Source: Candidatus Nanopelagicaceae bacterium (GTDB lineage Bacteria; Actinomycetota; Actinomycetes; Nanopelagicales; Nanopelagicaceae). Taken from it: a DNA stretch of 7,902 bases. The notes beneath the pieces were generated by a model that was given only the letters and a program-made list of their open reading frames with translations, did not search any database and was not told the DNA's origin. This document shows, in pieces, positions 1-7,902 of the stretch (its first letter is position 1; each line of letters opens with the position of its first letter). A program made the translations under genes and the position numbers. The stretch covers positions 1-7,902 of the forward strand of contig JALRDT010000030.1 of assembly GCA_023262125.1 (NCBI GenBank), given 5' to 3'.

Positions 1-1229
<1,229 letters not shown>

Positions 1230-1238
<9 letters not shown>

Positions 1239-1538
1239 TCTAACTAATAAAGCTGAAACAAAGGCCGCGATTCCCACTACAACTGGGAACGGGGCCTTTA
1301 GTTTTAGCGCAACTGCGGCGACAGCTAAACCTGCTGCGCGGTGATCGATTCCTAGTTCTTTCTTTGTGGCAAAAGCTTGTACAGCGACCAGGGCACTTAA
1401 CATTGCAATTGGCAAGAGTGCATTGATGCGACGAACCGCATCGCTCTCTAGAACTCTTGAGGGAATTAAAGTGCCAGAGTACTTAATCAAGAATGCAATA
1501 ACTGAAGTGCCGATAGTGGCGATCCAAAAGCTGTTCAT
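1230..1538 (-). CDS. azlD: AzlD-family small subunit of a branched-chain amino acid exporter
   Basis: A 102-aa hydrophobic protein, about the usual AzlD length. It has an N-terminal membrane segment (about 5-20, WIATIGTSVIAFLIKY), a short P-containing loop (LIPSRVL), then hydrophobic stretches near 40-58, 67-82 and 84-100. The family is poorly conserved in sequence, so the assignment rests on size, membrane profile, the N-terminal G-x(5)-F pattern and the position directly after azlC. AzlC and AzlD together export branched-chain amino acids and some analogues (known for Bacillus AzlCD and the related Corynebacterium BrnFE). The start lies 3 nt after the azlC stop with only a weak AAGACGG as ribosome site, so translation is probably coupled to azlC. 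Its last codons overlap the convergent mycoredoxin gene, and its 3' part contains the hairpin at 1260-1299. Substrate is inferred, not shown. Confidence 0.82.
1260..1305 (+). terminator. Candidate intrinsic terminator of the dapB-mycoredoxin operon
   Basis: About 22 nt after the mycoredoxin stop there is a two-part inverted repeat. The outer arms AAAGGCC (1260-1266) and GGCCTTT (1293-1299) surround the inner arms TTCCCA (1271-1276) and TGGGAA (1284-1289), which close a 7-nt loop. A small internal loop (4 and 3 nt) separates the two stems. On the plus strand AGTTTT follows, a short, imperfect T-run. The position fits termination of the plus-strand operon, although the element lies wholly inside the azlD coding region. 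On the minus strand it would fall upstream of the azlD stop, so it is unlikely to act in that direction. Confidence 0.55.
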
Positions 1539-1541
1539 GAA

Positions 1542-2210
1542 TTAAACCGTCTTAAATTTCGCGAAGGCAACTGCAAGTAATGCGGTTGCAATGATTGGCA
1601 GCCCAGCTGCAACGATTGGAGTAAGCACAATTGCAAGCGCTGCAGCGCTGATTGCTAATACATAATCATCTATAGATTTAAGTCGTGGCCAAACCAAAGC
1701 CAAGAATGCAGCAGGAACAGCCGCATCTAAGCCCCACATGGATGGATCTCCGATTGCTTTCGCACCTAGCGCGCCAAGAAGAGTAAACAAGTTCCAGAAG
1801 AAATAAACGCCAGCACCAGTTAGCCAGAAACCATGTCGCATCGCGTTTTCTCCGCGCAACTCTTCAGCAGTCGATACAGCGGTGGATTCATCAATTGTTA
1901 TTTGCGTTGCAATAATTTTCTTAAAGCCAGTTACCTGCAGAATTGGTTTCATAATCATTGAATAAATTGCATTGCGCATTCCAAGTAAGGAAGCGGTAGC
2001 AATTCCTGCCAGGGCGCTACCACCTGCACCAAGTACGCCAATTACGGCAAATTGTGATGCTCCGGTGAAGGTCAAAAGACTAAGCAGACATGCCTGCCAA
2101 ACAGTGAAACCTGCCGCCACCGCTGCCGCACCGAAGGCGGTTCCGTATGCGCCAACTGCGAAACTGACGCTAAGTGACTTGCTTAACGTGGCGCGGTTGA
2201 CCGAAGACAT
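1542..2210 (-). CDS. azlC: AzlC-family large subunit of a branched-chain amino acid exporter
   Basis: A 222-aa polytopic membrane protein with the usual AzlC length. Diagnostic sequence is LLTFTGASQFAVIGVL (45-60), followed by the small-residue stretch AGGSALAGIATASLLGMRNAIYS (about 62-84), matching the conserved FTGASQ and LLx-x-R-x-x-(L/I)YS region of the family. Further conserved points are T/I-DES (about 106-109), the central TM with GVYFFWN (134-140), and GLDAAVPAAFLALVWP (160-175). The C-terminus is two hydrophobic segments. AzlC works with AzlD in the inner membrane to export branched-chain amino acids. It is the first gene of a minus-strand pair with azlD 3 nt downstream. There is no Shine-Dalgarno sequence before the ATG; instead TAGAAT ends 7 nt upstream, consistent with leaderless transcription starting at the A of the ATG. 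No regulator gene (AsnC/Lrp type) is adjacent, although one often accompanies this exporter in other bacteria. Confidence 0.93.
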   Translation of the reverse strand: MSSVNRATLSKSLSVSFAVGAYGTAFGAAAVAAGFTVWQACLLSLLTFTGASQFAVIGVLGAGGSALAGIATASLLGMRNAIYSMIMKPILQVTGFKKIIATQITIDESTAVSTAEELRGENAMRHGFWLTGAGVYFFWNLFTLLGALGAKAIGDPSMWGLDAAVPAAFLALVWPRLKSIDDYVLAISAAALAIVLTPIVAAGLPIIATALLAVAFAKFKTV

Positions 2211-2217
2211 GGTCGGG

Positions 2218-2223
2218 ATTCTA
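2218..2223 (-). promoter_or_regulatory. Candidate -10 box of azlC (leaderless)
   Basis: TAGAAT on the minus strand lies exactly 7 nt before the azlC ATG, so transcription would begin at or next to the start codon. No convincing -35 box is visible at 17-18 nt; the region that would hold it lies inside thyX. The box abuts the thyX -10 box. Confidence 0.5.
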
Positions 2224-2229
2224 TAGGGT
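2224..2229 (+). promoter_or_regulatory. Candidate -10 box of thyX (leaderless)
   Basis: TAGGGT lies exactly 7 nt before the thyX ATG, and no Shine-Dalgarno sequence is present. A TTGACC at 2197-2202, inside azlC, resembles a -35 box, but the gap of 21 nt (19 if TATAGG at 2222 is used) is longer than usual. Confidence 0.5.
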
Positions 2230-2236
2230 CTGCCAC

Positions 2237-2953
2237 ATGAGTGAGATTGTGTTTAGAGATGATGTAACCGTCGAATTGGTAAAGAGCAGCGCCAGCGACG
2301 CAGATGTAATTTGGGCAGCTCGCGTTTCAACTGCCGGAGAAACCTCTCTAGATGAAATCAATAAAAATGCTGATCGCAGCGCAGGGCTAATCGATTATTT
2401 AGCTCGCGAACGACATGGTTCTCCATTTGAGCACACATCATTTACATTTTTTATTAGCGCGCCAATTTTTGTTTTCCGTGAATTTATGCGCCATCGAATC
2501 GCTTCATACAACGAAGAATCTGGCCGTTATCGCGAACTAAAACCGGTTTTTTATATTCCTAGTAAGGATCGTAAATTAATTCAAGTTGGCAAAACAGGTC
2601 ATTACACATTCGAACCTGGTACAGATGCGCAATATGAATTAATGGTCGCAGAAATGAAAAAGGCTTATATTGCAGCATACGATGCATATCAAAAGATGTT
2701 AGAGGCAGGTATTGCTCGTGAAGTAGCTCGTGCAACTCTTCCGGTTGCAACATATTCATCAATGTACGTAACCATGAACGCGCGTGCACTCATGAACTTC
2801 TTGTCACTTCGCACCACTGCAGAAGGTTCACATTTCCCAAGCTACCCTCAGCGCGAAATTGAGATGGTAGGAGAGAAGATGGAAGCCTTTTTTGCAGAGA
2901 AGATGCCGCTGGTGCATGCTGCATTTAATAAATCAGGTCGCGTTTCTCCATAA
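2237..2953 (+). CDS. thyX: Flavin-dependent thymidylate synthase (ThyX)
   Basis: Makes dTMP from dUMP using methylenetetrahydrofolate as the carbon donor, with FAD and NADPH as reductant, so it yields tetrahydrofolate directly rather than dihydrofolate. At 238 aa it has the normal length (mycobacterial ThyX is about 250). The ThyX signature RHRIASYNEESGRYRE begins at R85. It fits RHR-x7-S with R85, H86, R87 and S95, and the conserved N92, E93 and R97 are in place. Upstream, RHGSPFEHTSFTFFISAP (59-76) is the conserved N-terminal segment. Downstream, ARATLPVATYSSMYVTMNARALMNFLSLR (164-192) carries conserved arginines and the NAR-x-L motif for nucleotide binding. The visible catalytic segments appear intact. 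The gene is divergent from azlC across 26 bp and is followed by dapA after 19 bp. Mycobacteria have the same thyX-dapA-rnj order. Confidence 0.97.
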   Translation: MSEIVFRDDVTVELVKSSASDADVIWAARVSTAGETSLDEINKNADRSAGLIDYLARERHGSPFEHTSFTFFISAPIFVFREFMRHRIASYNEESGRYRELKPVFYIPSKDRKLIQVGKTGHYTFEPGTDAQYELMVAEMKKAYIAAYDAYQKMLEAGIAREVARATLPVATYSSMYVTMNARALMNFLSLRTTAEGSHFPSYPQREIEMVGEKMEAFFAEKMPLVHAAFNKSGRVSP

Positions 2954-2960
2954 CATTAAG

Positions 2961-2966
2961 TAGGCT
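2961..2966 (+). promoter_or_regulatory. Candidate -10 box of dapA
   Basis: TAGGCT ends 6 nt before the dapA ATG in the 19-bp thyX-dapA gap. No Shine-Dalgarno sequence is visible. This suggests dapA can be transcribed on its own as a leaderless mRNA in addition to read-through from thyX. The flanking 8 bp, TAGGCTTG, recur before ftsK. No -35 box is evident. Confidence 0.42.
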
Positions 2967-2972
2967 TGAGAT

Positions 2973-3857
2973 ATGACAACAGCGCCATTCGGTCGATTAA
3001 TCACCGCAATGGTGACCCCCTTTAAAGCAGATTTATCGGTTGACTGGGCGGGCGTAGAAACACTTGCTAAGCATTTGGTTTCAACTGGGCATGATGCAAT
3101 TGTGGTATCTGGCACTACCGGCGAAGCCCCAACAACTAGCGATGATGAAAAAGATGAATTAATCCGAGTTGTTAAAGCAACTGTCGGTGACAAAGTAAAA
3201 GTTATTGCTGGTGCCGGAAACAATGAAACACCACATTCCGTCGAACAAGCGCTGCATGCGCAATCTGTTGGTGCAGATGGTCTATTAGTTGTAACTCCTT
3301 ATTACAACAAACCACCACAGGCAGGCATTGAGGCGCACTTCCGCGCGATTGCAGATGCAGTTGATCTACCTGTAATGATTTATGACATTCCCGGCCGCAC
3401 CGGTGTTGAAATCGAACCAGACACAATTGTTAAATTATCAGAACATAAAAATATTGTGGCGCTAAAAGATGCCAAAGGTAATGTCGCATCGACATCATGG
3501 GTCATTAAGCGTTGCGGAATTCCTGTTTATTCCGGTGATGATATTTTAAATTTACCGTTACTTTCGGTTGGAGCAGTTGGATTTGTAAGCGTATGTGGCC
3601 ATACTGTTGGCGCACAATTACGCGAGATGTTAGATGCATGGTTTGCTGGTAATGCAGCAAGAGCGCTAGAAATTCACCAACAACTTTTGCCGGTATTTAC
3701 CGGAACTTTCCGCACACAAGGTGCGATCCTTACCAAAGCTGGGCTTAATTTAATGGGGCTACCTGGCGGCCACACACGATTACCTTTAGTTGATGCAACC
3801 CCTGCACAGATCGAACAACTAAAACTTGATCTGCGTGCAGGCGGTGTAAATGTTTAA
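2973..3857 (+). CDS. dapA: 4-hydroxy-tetrahydrodipicolinate synthase (DapA)
   Basis: Class I (Schiff-base) aldolase that condenses pyruvate with aspartate semialdehyde, the committed step toward meso-diaminopimelate and lysine. The 294 aa match the family length. Key residues align with E. coli DapA at a constant offset of four. T48-T49 lie in SGTTGEAPTT (46-55), next to the pyruvate carboxylate site. Y111 of TPYYNKP is the interface tyrosine. Y137 and R142 lie in IYDIPGRTG (136-144), and K165 in VALKDAKGN (162-170) is the Schiff-base lysine. YSGDD (186-190) and the glycine-rich GAVGFVSV (200-207) are also typical. All catalytic residues are present. Allosteric lysine inhibition cannot be judged from this reading. 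The stop overlaps the rnj start by one base (TAATG). The product is the substrate of DapB, encoded about 2 kb upstream. Confidence 0.97.
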   Translation: MTTAPFGRLITAMVTPFKADLSVDWAGVETLAKHLVSTGHDAIVVSGTTGEAPTTSDDEKDELIRVVKATVGDKVKVIAGAGNNETPHSVEQALHAQSVGADGLLVVTPYYNKPPQAGIEAHFRAIADAVDLPVMIYDIPGRTGVEIEPDTIVKLSEHKNIVALKDAKGNVASTSWVIKRCGIPVYSGDDILNLPLLSVGAVGFVSVCGHTVGAQLREMLDAWFAGNAARALEIHQQLLPVFTGTFRTQGAILTKAGLNLMGLPGGHTRLPLVDATPAQIEQLKLDLRAGGVNV

Positions 3858-5542
3858 TGAGTAACCATCCACATCCAAATCTAGGCGAACCATCTAAATT
3901 AGCTAAAGATGGTCTTCGTTTAGTTGCCCTTGGTGGCCTCGGCGAAATTGGCCGAAATATGATGGTTTATGAATACGACAACGAGCTACTTATTGTTGAT
4001 GTGGGCGTACTCTTTCCAGAAGAGAGTCAACCAGGTATCGATTTAATTCTCCCTGATTTTTCATATATTCGTGAACGTTTAGATGATGTAACTGCAATAT
4101 TTCTAACACATGGACATGAAGATCATATTGGTGCAGTTCCGTATCTATTGCGCGAACGTGGAGATATTCCAGTTTATGGATCTCCACTTACACTTGCTCT
4201 AACTGCATCAAAACTAAAAGAACATCGCATCACAGGATTAATGCGAGAGATTCAAGATGGAGAAAAGGTAAAGATTGGAAGTTTTGAAGTTGAAGCAGTA
4301 GCTGTAAATCACTCAATTCCAGATGCGCTAGCTCTTGCAATAACTTGCGGCGCCGGAACTGTTTTACATACTGGTGATTTCAAGATGGATCAGCTACCGC
4401 TTGATGGAAGAATCACTGATTTAACTCGCTTTGCATCTCTTGGTGCAGCTGGAGTTGATCTATTTCTGGTCGATTCTACAAATGCTGACGTACCAGGCTT
4501 TACGCCGTCAGAGCGCGAAATTATGCCGACGCTAGATCGAATTATTGCTAACACTAGACGCCGAGTAATTGTGGCTTCATTCGCATCGCATGTTCATCGA
4601 ATTCAGCAGGTGATTGACATTGCCGCGATGCATAATCGTAAAGTCTGTTTTATTGGCCGTTCGATGGTGCGTAATATGGAAATCGCAGCGCGAATGGGTT
4701 ATTTAAATATTCCAGCTTTTGTACTGATTGAAAAAGATGATCTAGATAAATATGGCGACGATGTAGTTTTAATTTGCACCGGAAGCCAAGGCGAACCCTT
4801 AGCAGCCCTTTCTCGAATGGCATATGGCGAGCATTCAATTGTGGTCGGAGAAGGCGATACTGTCGTTCTAGCCTCCTCATTAATTCCAGGCAATGAATCA
4901 CCGGTGTACAGAGTGATTAATGAACTGACACGTCTTGGCGCCAAAGTGGTTCATAAAGGAAATGCCATGGTTCATGTTTCCGGTCACGCAGCTGCAGGTG
5001 AGTTGTTGTATTGCTATAACTTGGTTAAGCCAAAGAATGTGATGCCAATTCACGGTGAATGGCGACACATGAAAGCAAATGCAGAATTAGCAATTCAAAC
5101 AGGTGTAAAAAGAAATAACACCGTAGTTGTTGAAAATGGAATTGTCGTTGATTTAGTTGAAGGTCGCGCGCAAGTATCTGGCGCCGTTCCATGCGGATTT
5201 GTATACGTTGATAGTCAATCAATTGGCGAAATTACCGAATCCACTTTAAAAGATCGACGTATACTAGGTGAAGAAGGATTTATCTCTGTGGTAGTTGTAA
5301 TTGATTCACAAAAGGGAACCATTGTTGCCGGTCCTGATATTCATGCCCGCGGATTTAATGAAGATCCTGCGATGTTTGATGAAGTTAAAAATAGAATTGA
5401 AAAAGCCTTGGCTGCTGCAGTGGCGCAAGGCACCAATGGCACACATCAACTTTCACAAGTTGTTCGAAAGACAATTGGTAATTGGGTAGGGCAGGAGCAC
5501 CGAAGAAAACCAATGATCGTCCCGCTTGTCATCGAGGTTTAA
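3857..5542 (+). CDS. rnj: Ribonuclease J (metallo-beta-lactamase / beta-CASP fold)
   Basis: Cytoplasmic ribonuclease combining 5'-3' exonuclease and endonuclease activity, used in rRNA maturation and mRNA decay. At 561 aa it has the usual RNase J length. The N-terminal segment [17 protein letters not shown] (24-40) is the RNase J hallmark. Zinc ligands form the metallo-beta-lactamase set: H85, H87, D89 and H90 in THGHEDH, H152 in VNHSIPDA, D174 in HTGDFK, and H399 in PIHGEW. The beta-CASP insertion spans roughly 220-360, with SFASHVHR (241-248) and TGSQGEP (308-314). HVSGHA (373-378) follows, and then a C-terminal domain ending in an [17 protein letters not shown] terminus. No long disordered N-terminal extension is present. 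The ATG at 3857 is set by the TAATG overlap with dapA. There is no clear Shine-Dalgarno sequence, so ribosome re-initiation after dapA is likely. The order dapA-rnj is common in actinobacteria. Confidence 0.97.
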   Translation: MSNHPHPNLGEPSKLAKDGLRLVALGGLGEIGRNMMVYEYDNELLIVDVGVLFPEESQPGIDLILPDFSYIRERLDDVTAIFLTHGHEDHIGAVPYLLRERGDIPVYGSPLTLALTASKLKEHRITGLMREIQDGEKVKIGSFEVEAVAVNHSIPDALALAITCGAGTVLHTGDFKMDQLPLDGRITDLTRFASLGAAGVDLFLVDSTNADVPGFTPSEREIMPTLDRIIANTRRRVIVASFASHVHRIQQVIDIAAMHNRKVCFIGRSMVRNMEIAARMGYLNIPAFVLIEKDDLDKYGDDVVLICTGSQGEPLAALSRMAYGEHSIVVGEGDTVVLASSLIPGNESPVYRVINELTRLGAKVVHKGNAMVHVSGHAAAGELLYCYNLVKPKNVMPIHGEWRHMKANAELAIQTGVKRNNTVVVENGIVVDLVEGRAQVSGAVPCGFVYVDSQSIGEITESTLKDRRILGEEGFISVVVVIDSQKGTIVAGPDIHARGFNEDPAMFDEVKNRIEKALAAAVAQGTNGTHQLSQVVRKTIGNWVGQEHRRKPMIVPLVIEV

Positions 5543-5556
5543 GCGCCTCTCTAATA

Positions 5557-5562
5557 TAGGCT
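5557..5562 (+). promoter_or_regulatory. Candidate -10 box of ftsK
   Basis: TAGGCT ends 8 nt before the GTG start of ftsK, in the 28-bp gap after rnj, with no Shine-Dalgarno sequence. It shares TAGGCTTG with the dapA upstream region. An overlapping TAATAT (5552-5557) is an alternative -10 box; a TTGTCA at 5526-5531 sits 20 nt before it, longer than the ideal spacer. Confidence 0.4.
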
Positions 5563-5570
5563 TGCCGGTC

Positions 5571-7902
5571 GTGGCTAAACGTAAGAAAACTTCCAAATCA
5601 GTACTTTCGGTACTCGGATCTATCTGGCGTGGTTTCGCCAAAGGTCTAGGCAATGCCATTCGTTTCACCACTCGCGCAGCAAAAGATTTAGATTCAGTTC
5701 ATCAACGCGATGGCGCAGGGTTGCTTCTAGTAATTATTGGTTTAGCAGCAGTTGCTGGCACTTGGATGAACTCGCAGAGCACGGTCAGTAAAGCTTTATA
5801 TTCATTTTTCTATGGTGGATTTGGACGCGTCGGCTTTTTAGCTCCACTTGTACTTTTCTATTTTGCAATTCGACTATTTAGATCACCTGATGAGAAACGC
5901 GAAACCGCTCGAATTACTGTCGGAACAATCGCACTTTTAATATCTGCAACGGGACTTGCACACCTATTTAATGGTTCGGAAGGAACCGGCGCAACAGCAA
6001 TGCGCCATGGCGGAGGCTGGATTGGTTATGGTGTAACTAAACCGCTAACTGCAATTCTGACTCCACTTCTTACCTACCCAGTACTATTTTTAATCTTTGG
6101 TTTTGGATTATTGGTTGTAACAGCCACTCCATTTTCGCAGGTAGCAATAAGAATAAAATCCACTTTTATTTGGCTCAAAACTAAAATGCCAAAGAGATCC
6201 AATTCTGAAGAAGATGATGAAATATATGAATCAGAACCTTTTGAATCTCCTTTAGTTTCGCAGATGGAAGAACCAGAAGAAGATTATGACGAACCAGAAG
6301 AGGAAGAGTTTGATGAGGAATTCACTGTAGAGATTCCGAAAGCTCATCCATCGACAGAACCAGTCAAACGACCAGTGCAGATGATGCTGACGCCTGATAG
6401 TAAATATGTTCTACCTTCTCCAGAATTATTAAAGAGTGGGCCAGCAGCAAAGGGAAAGAGCAAAGCAAACGATGCCGTTGTCAGCTCTCTTACAGAATTA
6501 TTTGCAGAATTTGAAATTGATGCCACCGTAACTGGGTTTATGCGCGGACCAACTGTTACTCGCTATGAAATCGAATTAGGTAATGCTGTAAAGGTTGAAC
6601 GAATTACTGCGCTATCAAAGAATATTGCCTATGCTGTTGCATCAAGTGAAGTACGAATTCTCTCTCCGATTCCAGGCAAGTCAGCAGTTGGCATTGAAAT
6701 TCCAAATACCGATCGTGAAATCGTGGCATTAGGCGATGTTTTACGCTCAAGTGTTGCTGGCCAAGATATGCATCCAATGTTGGTTGCGCTCGGTAAAGAT
6801 GTTGAAGGTAATTACATCTGCGCTAACTTGGCCAAGATGCCACATTTATTAGTTGCAGGTGCCACTGGTGCAGGTAAATCCTCAATGATTAATTCGATGA
6901 TTACTTCAATCATGATGCGTTCTACGCCAGATGAGGTTCGTTTAGTTTTGATCGATCCTAAACGAGTGGAACTAAATGCTTATGAAAATATTCCGCATTT
7001 AATTACCCCAATTATCACCAATCCAAAGAAGGCGGCAGATGCGCTGCAATGGGTAGTTCGCGAGATGGATCTTAGATATGAAGATCTAGCTACCTTTGGT
7101 TTCCGCCATATTGATGATTTCAATAAAGCAGTTCGCGCTGGAAAAGTTGCCGCTCCTCCTGGCAGTGATCGAATTCTGGAACCATATCCATATTTACTTG
7201 TAATTATCGATGAATTAGCAGATTTGATGATGATTGCTGCAAAAGATGTTGAAGAGTGTGTAGTACGAATTACCCAGCTGGCTCGTTCTGCTGGTATTCA
7301 CTTAGTACTTGCAACCCAGCGCCCATCAGTTGATGTCGTAACTGGATTAATAAAAGCTAACGTACCTTCAAGGCTCTCATTTGCGACATCTTCACTTGCT
7401 GATAGCCGCGTTATCTTGGATGCACCAGGAGCGGAGAAATTAATTGGCCAAGGTGATGGTTTATTTGTGCCGATGGGTGCATCGCGACCAATTCGTATCC
7501 AAGGAGCATATGTTTCAGAGCGCGAAATTGCAGATGTAGTTGGTCATGTGCGCAAACAATTGGCACCACGTTTCCGCGATGATGTTACAACTTCACAAAA
7601 GGTTGTAGTTAGCGCGGTTAATGAAATCGGTGATGATTATGAATTATTGCTGCAAGCAGTTCACTTGGTGGTAACAACACAAATCGGATCTACCTCAATG
7701 TTGCAACGTAAACTGCGAATTGGTTTTGCTAAGGCAGGGCGATTGATGGACTTAATGGAATCTCGAGGGATTGTTGGGCCCTCCGAAGGTTCCAAAGCTA
7801 GAGCAGTGCTGGTTAAGCCTGAAGAGCTTGATACTGTACCAAATGTACAAGTAACACTCTTGTTAGTTTGTGCAGAATTAAAAACTGCTAGGCCACCAAG
7901 TG
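5571..7902 (+). CDS. ftsK: DNA translocase FtsK/SpoIIIE (partial, 3' end outside window)
   Basis: Septum-located ATP-driven double-stranded DNA pump that moves chromosome ends through the closing division site. 777 codons are visible and the frame is still open at the right edge. Order: a basic N-terminus ([10 protein letters not shown]), about four membrane segments (near 47-65, 83-102, 115-133 and 160-184), an unusually acidic linker (about 212-252, rich in E and D), then the motor. Walker A is GATGAGKSS (430-438) and Walker B is [11 protein letters not shown] with D547-E548. LIDPKRVEL and the [17 protein letters not shown] motif are typical of FtsK. The DNA-reading gamma winged-helix domain starts near 688 ([10 protein letters not shown]), includes [20 protein letters not shown] and ends with [16 protein letters not shown] at 5571 is chosen because it begins a basic N-terminus right after a -10-like box; a TTG at 5562 is a weaker alternative. 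The gene follows rnj after 28 bp. Confidence 0.96.
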   Translation, partial: MAKRKKTSKSVLSVLGSIWRGFAKGLGNAIRFTTRAAKDLDSVHQRDGAGLLLVIIGLAAVAGTWMNSQSTVSKALYSFFYGGFGRVGFLAPLVLFYFAIRLFRSPDEKRETARITVGTIALLISATGLAHLFNGSEGTGATAMRHGGGWIGYGVTKPLTAILTPLLTYPVLFLIFGFGLLVVTATPFSQVAIRIKSTFIWLKTKMPKRSNSEEDDEIYESEPFESPLVSQMEEPEEDYDEPEEEEFDEEFTVEIPKAHPSTEPVKRPVQMMLTPDSKYVLPSPELLKSGPAAKGKSKANDAVVSSLTELFAEFEIDATVTGFMRGPTVTRYEIELGNAVKVERITALSKNIAYAVASSEVRILSPIPGKSAVGIEIPNTDREIVALGDVLRSSVAGQDMHPMLVALGKDVEGNYICANLAKMPHLLVAGATGAGKSSMINSMITSIMMRSTPDEVRLVLIDPKRVELNAYENIPHLITPIITNPKKAADALQWVVREMDLRYEDLATFGFRHIDDFNKAVRAGKVAAPPGSDRILEPYPYLLVIIDELADLMMIAAKDVEECVVRITQLARSAGIHLVLATQRPSVDVVTGLIKANVPSRLSFATSSLADSRVILDAPGAEKLIGQGDGLFVPMGASRPIRIQGAYVSEREIADVVGHVRKQLAPRFRDDVTTSQKVVVSAVNEIGDDYELLLQAVHLVVTTQIGSTSMLQRKLRIGFAKAGRLMDLMESRGIVGPSEGSKARAVLVKPEELDTVPNVQVTLLLVCAELKTARPPS

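Noticed and set aside
1972..2226. Open frame of 84 codons on the plus strand antisense to azlC
   Set aside because: The product is alanine/proline/lysine-rich with no recognisable domain, lies wholly antisense to a well-supported gene, and ends inside the azlC-thyX promoter gap. It is best explained as a shadow of azlC codon use.
2954..2972. Possible lysine riboswitch or attenuator before dapA
   Set aside because: Only 19 bp separate thyX and dapA, far too short for a lysine riboswitch, and no hairpin or leader peptide is visible.
2933..3223. Open frame of 96 codons on the minus strand antisense to the start of dapA
   Set aside because: Fully opposed to conserved dapA sequence, with no family resemblance and no credible promoter or ribosome site. 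Considered spurious.
4650..4944. Two overlapping minus-strand open frames inside rnj
   Set aside because: Both lie antisense to the conserved beta-CASP region of RNase J and have low-complexity or basic compositions without domains.
5301..5489. Plus-strand open frame of 62 codons in a second frame within rnj
   Set aside because: Out of frame with the intact RNase J, with no ribosome site or recognisable product.
5453..5671. Minus-strand open frame across the rnj-ftsK junction
   Set aside because: It covers the conserved RNase J C-terminus and the FtsK N-terminus on the other strand; no homology or expression signal is visible.
7889..7902. TAGGCC followed by GTG at the right edge, possibly the start of a further gene
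   Set aside because: The hexamer lacks the final T, the gap to GTG is only 5 nt, and the FtsK frame is still open, so nothing can be supported without more sequence.

Overview
The window is an ordinary chromosomal housekeeping block. It most likely comes from a moderately AT-rich actinobacterium, such as the small-genome freshwater Nanopelagicales (acI) group. The evidence is the gene set (M16 peptidase, dapB, thyX, dapA, RNase J, ftsK), whose members also sit within one chromosomal neighbourhood in mycobacteria and other Actinobacteria. A mycoredoxin-type glutaredoxin points to mycothiol chemistry. Several start codons lie 6-8 nt after a TANNNT -10 box with no Shine-Dalgarno sequence, as expected for leaderless actinobacterial mRNAs. 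The placement below phylum level is inference.

Layout. Bases 1-1238 (+) hold a tightly coupled run: the 3' end of an M16 peptidase gene, dapB, and a mycoredoxin-like gene, each joined to the next by an ATGA overlap. A hairpin just past the last stop is a candidate terminator. Bases 1230-2210 (-) hold azlC-azlD, a two-subunit branched-chain amino acid exporter. It converges on and overlaps the mycoredoxin gene by 9 bp. Between azlC and thyX is a 26-bp divergent gap in which two back-to-back -10 boxes abut. Bases 2237-5542 (+) hold thyX, dapA and rnj (RNase J). From 5571 to the window edge an unfinished reading frame encodes the DNA translocase FtsK/SpoIIIE (777 codons visible).

Function. DapA and DapB catalyse the first two dedicated steps from aspartate semialdehyde toward meso-diaminopimelate (cell wall) and lysine. 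ThyX makes dTMP for DNA synthesis, RNase J processes and degrades RNA, and FtsK clears chromosomes from the division septum. AzlCD probably exports excess branched-chain amino acids. The window therefore links wall precursor supply, thymidylate supply, RNA turnover and chromosome segregation.

I found no mobile element, CRISPR array, RNA gene, defence system or novel multi-gene system. The points worth a second look are regulatory: the abutting divergent promoters, a repeated TAGGCTTG box before dapA and ftsK, and a terminator-like hairpin inside the opposing azlD gene. No gene-free stretch exceeds 30 bp.
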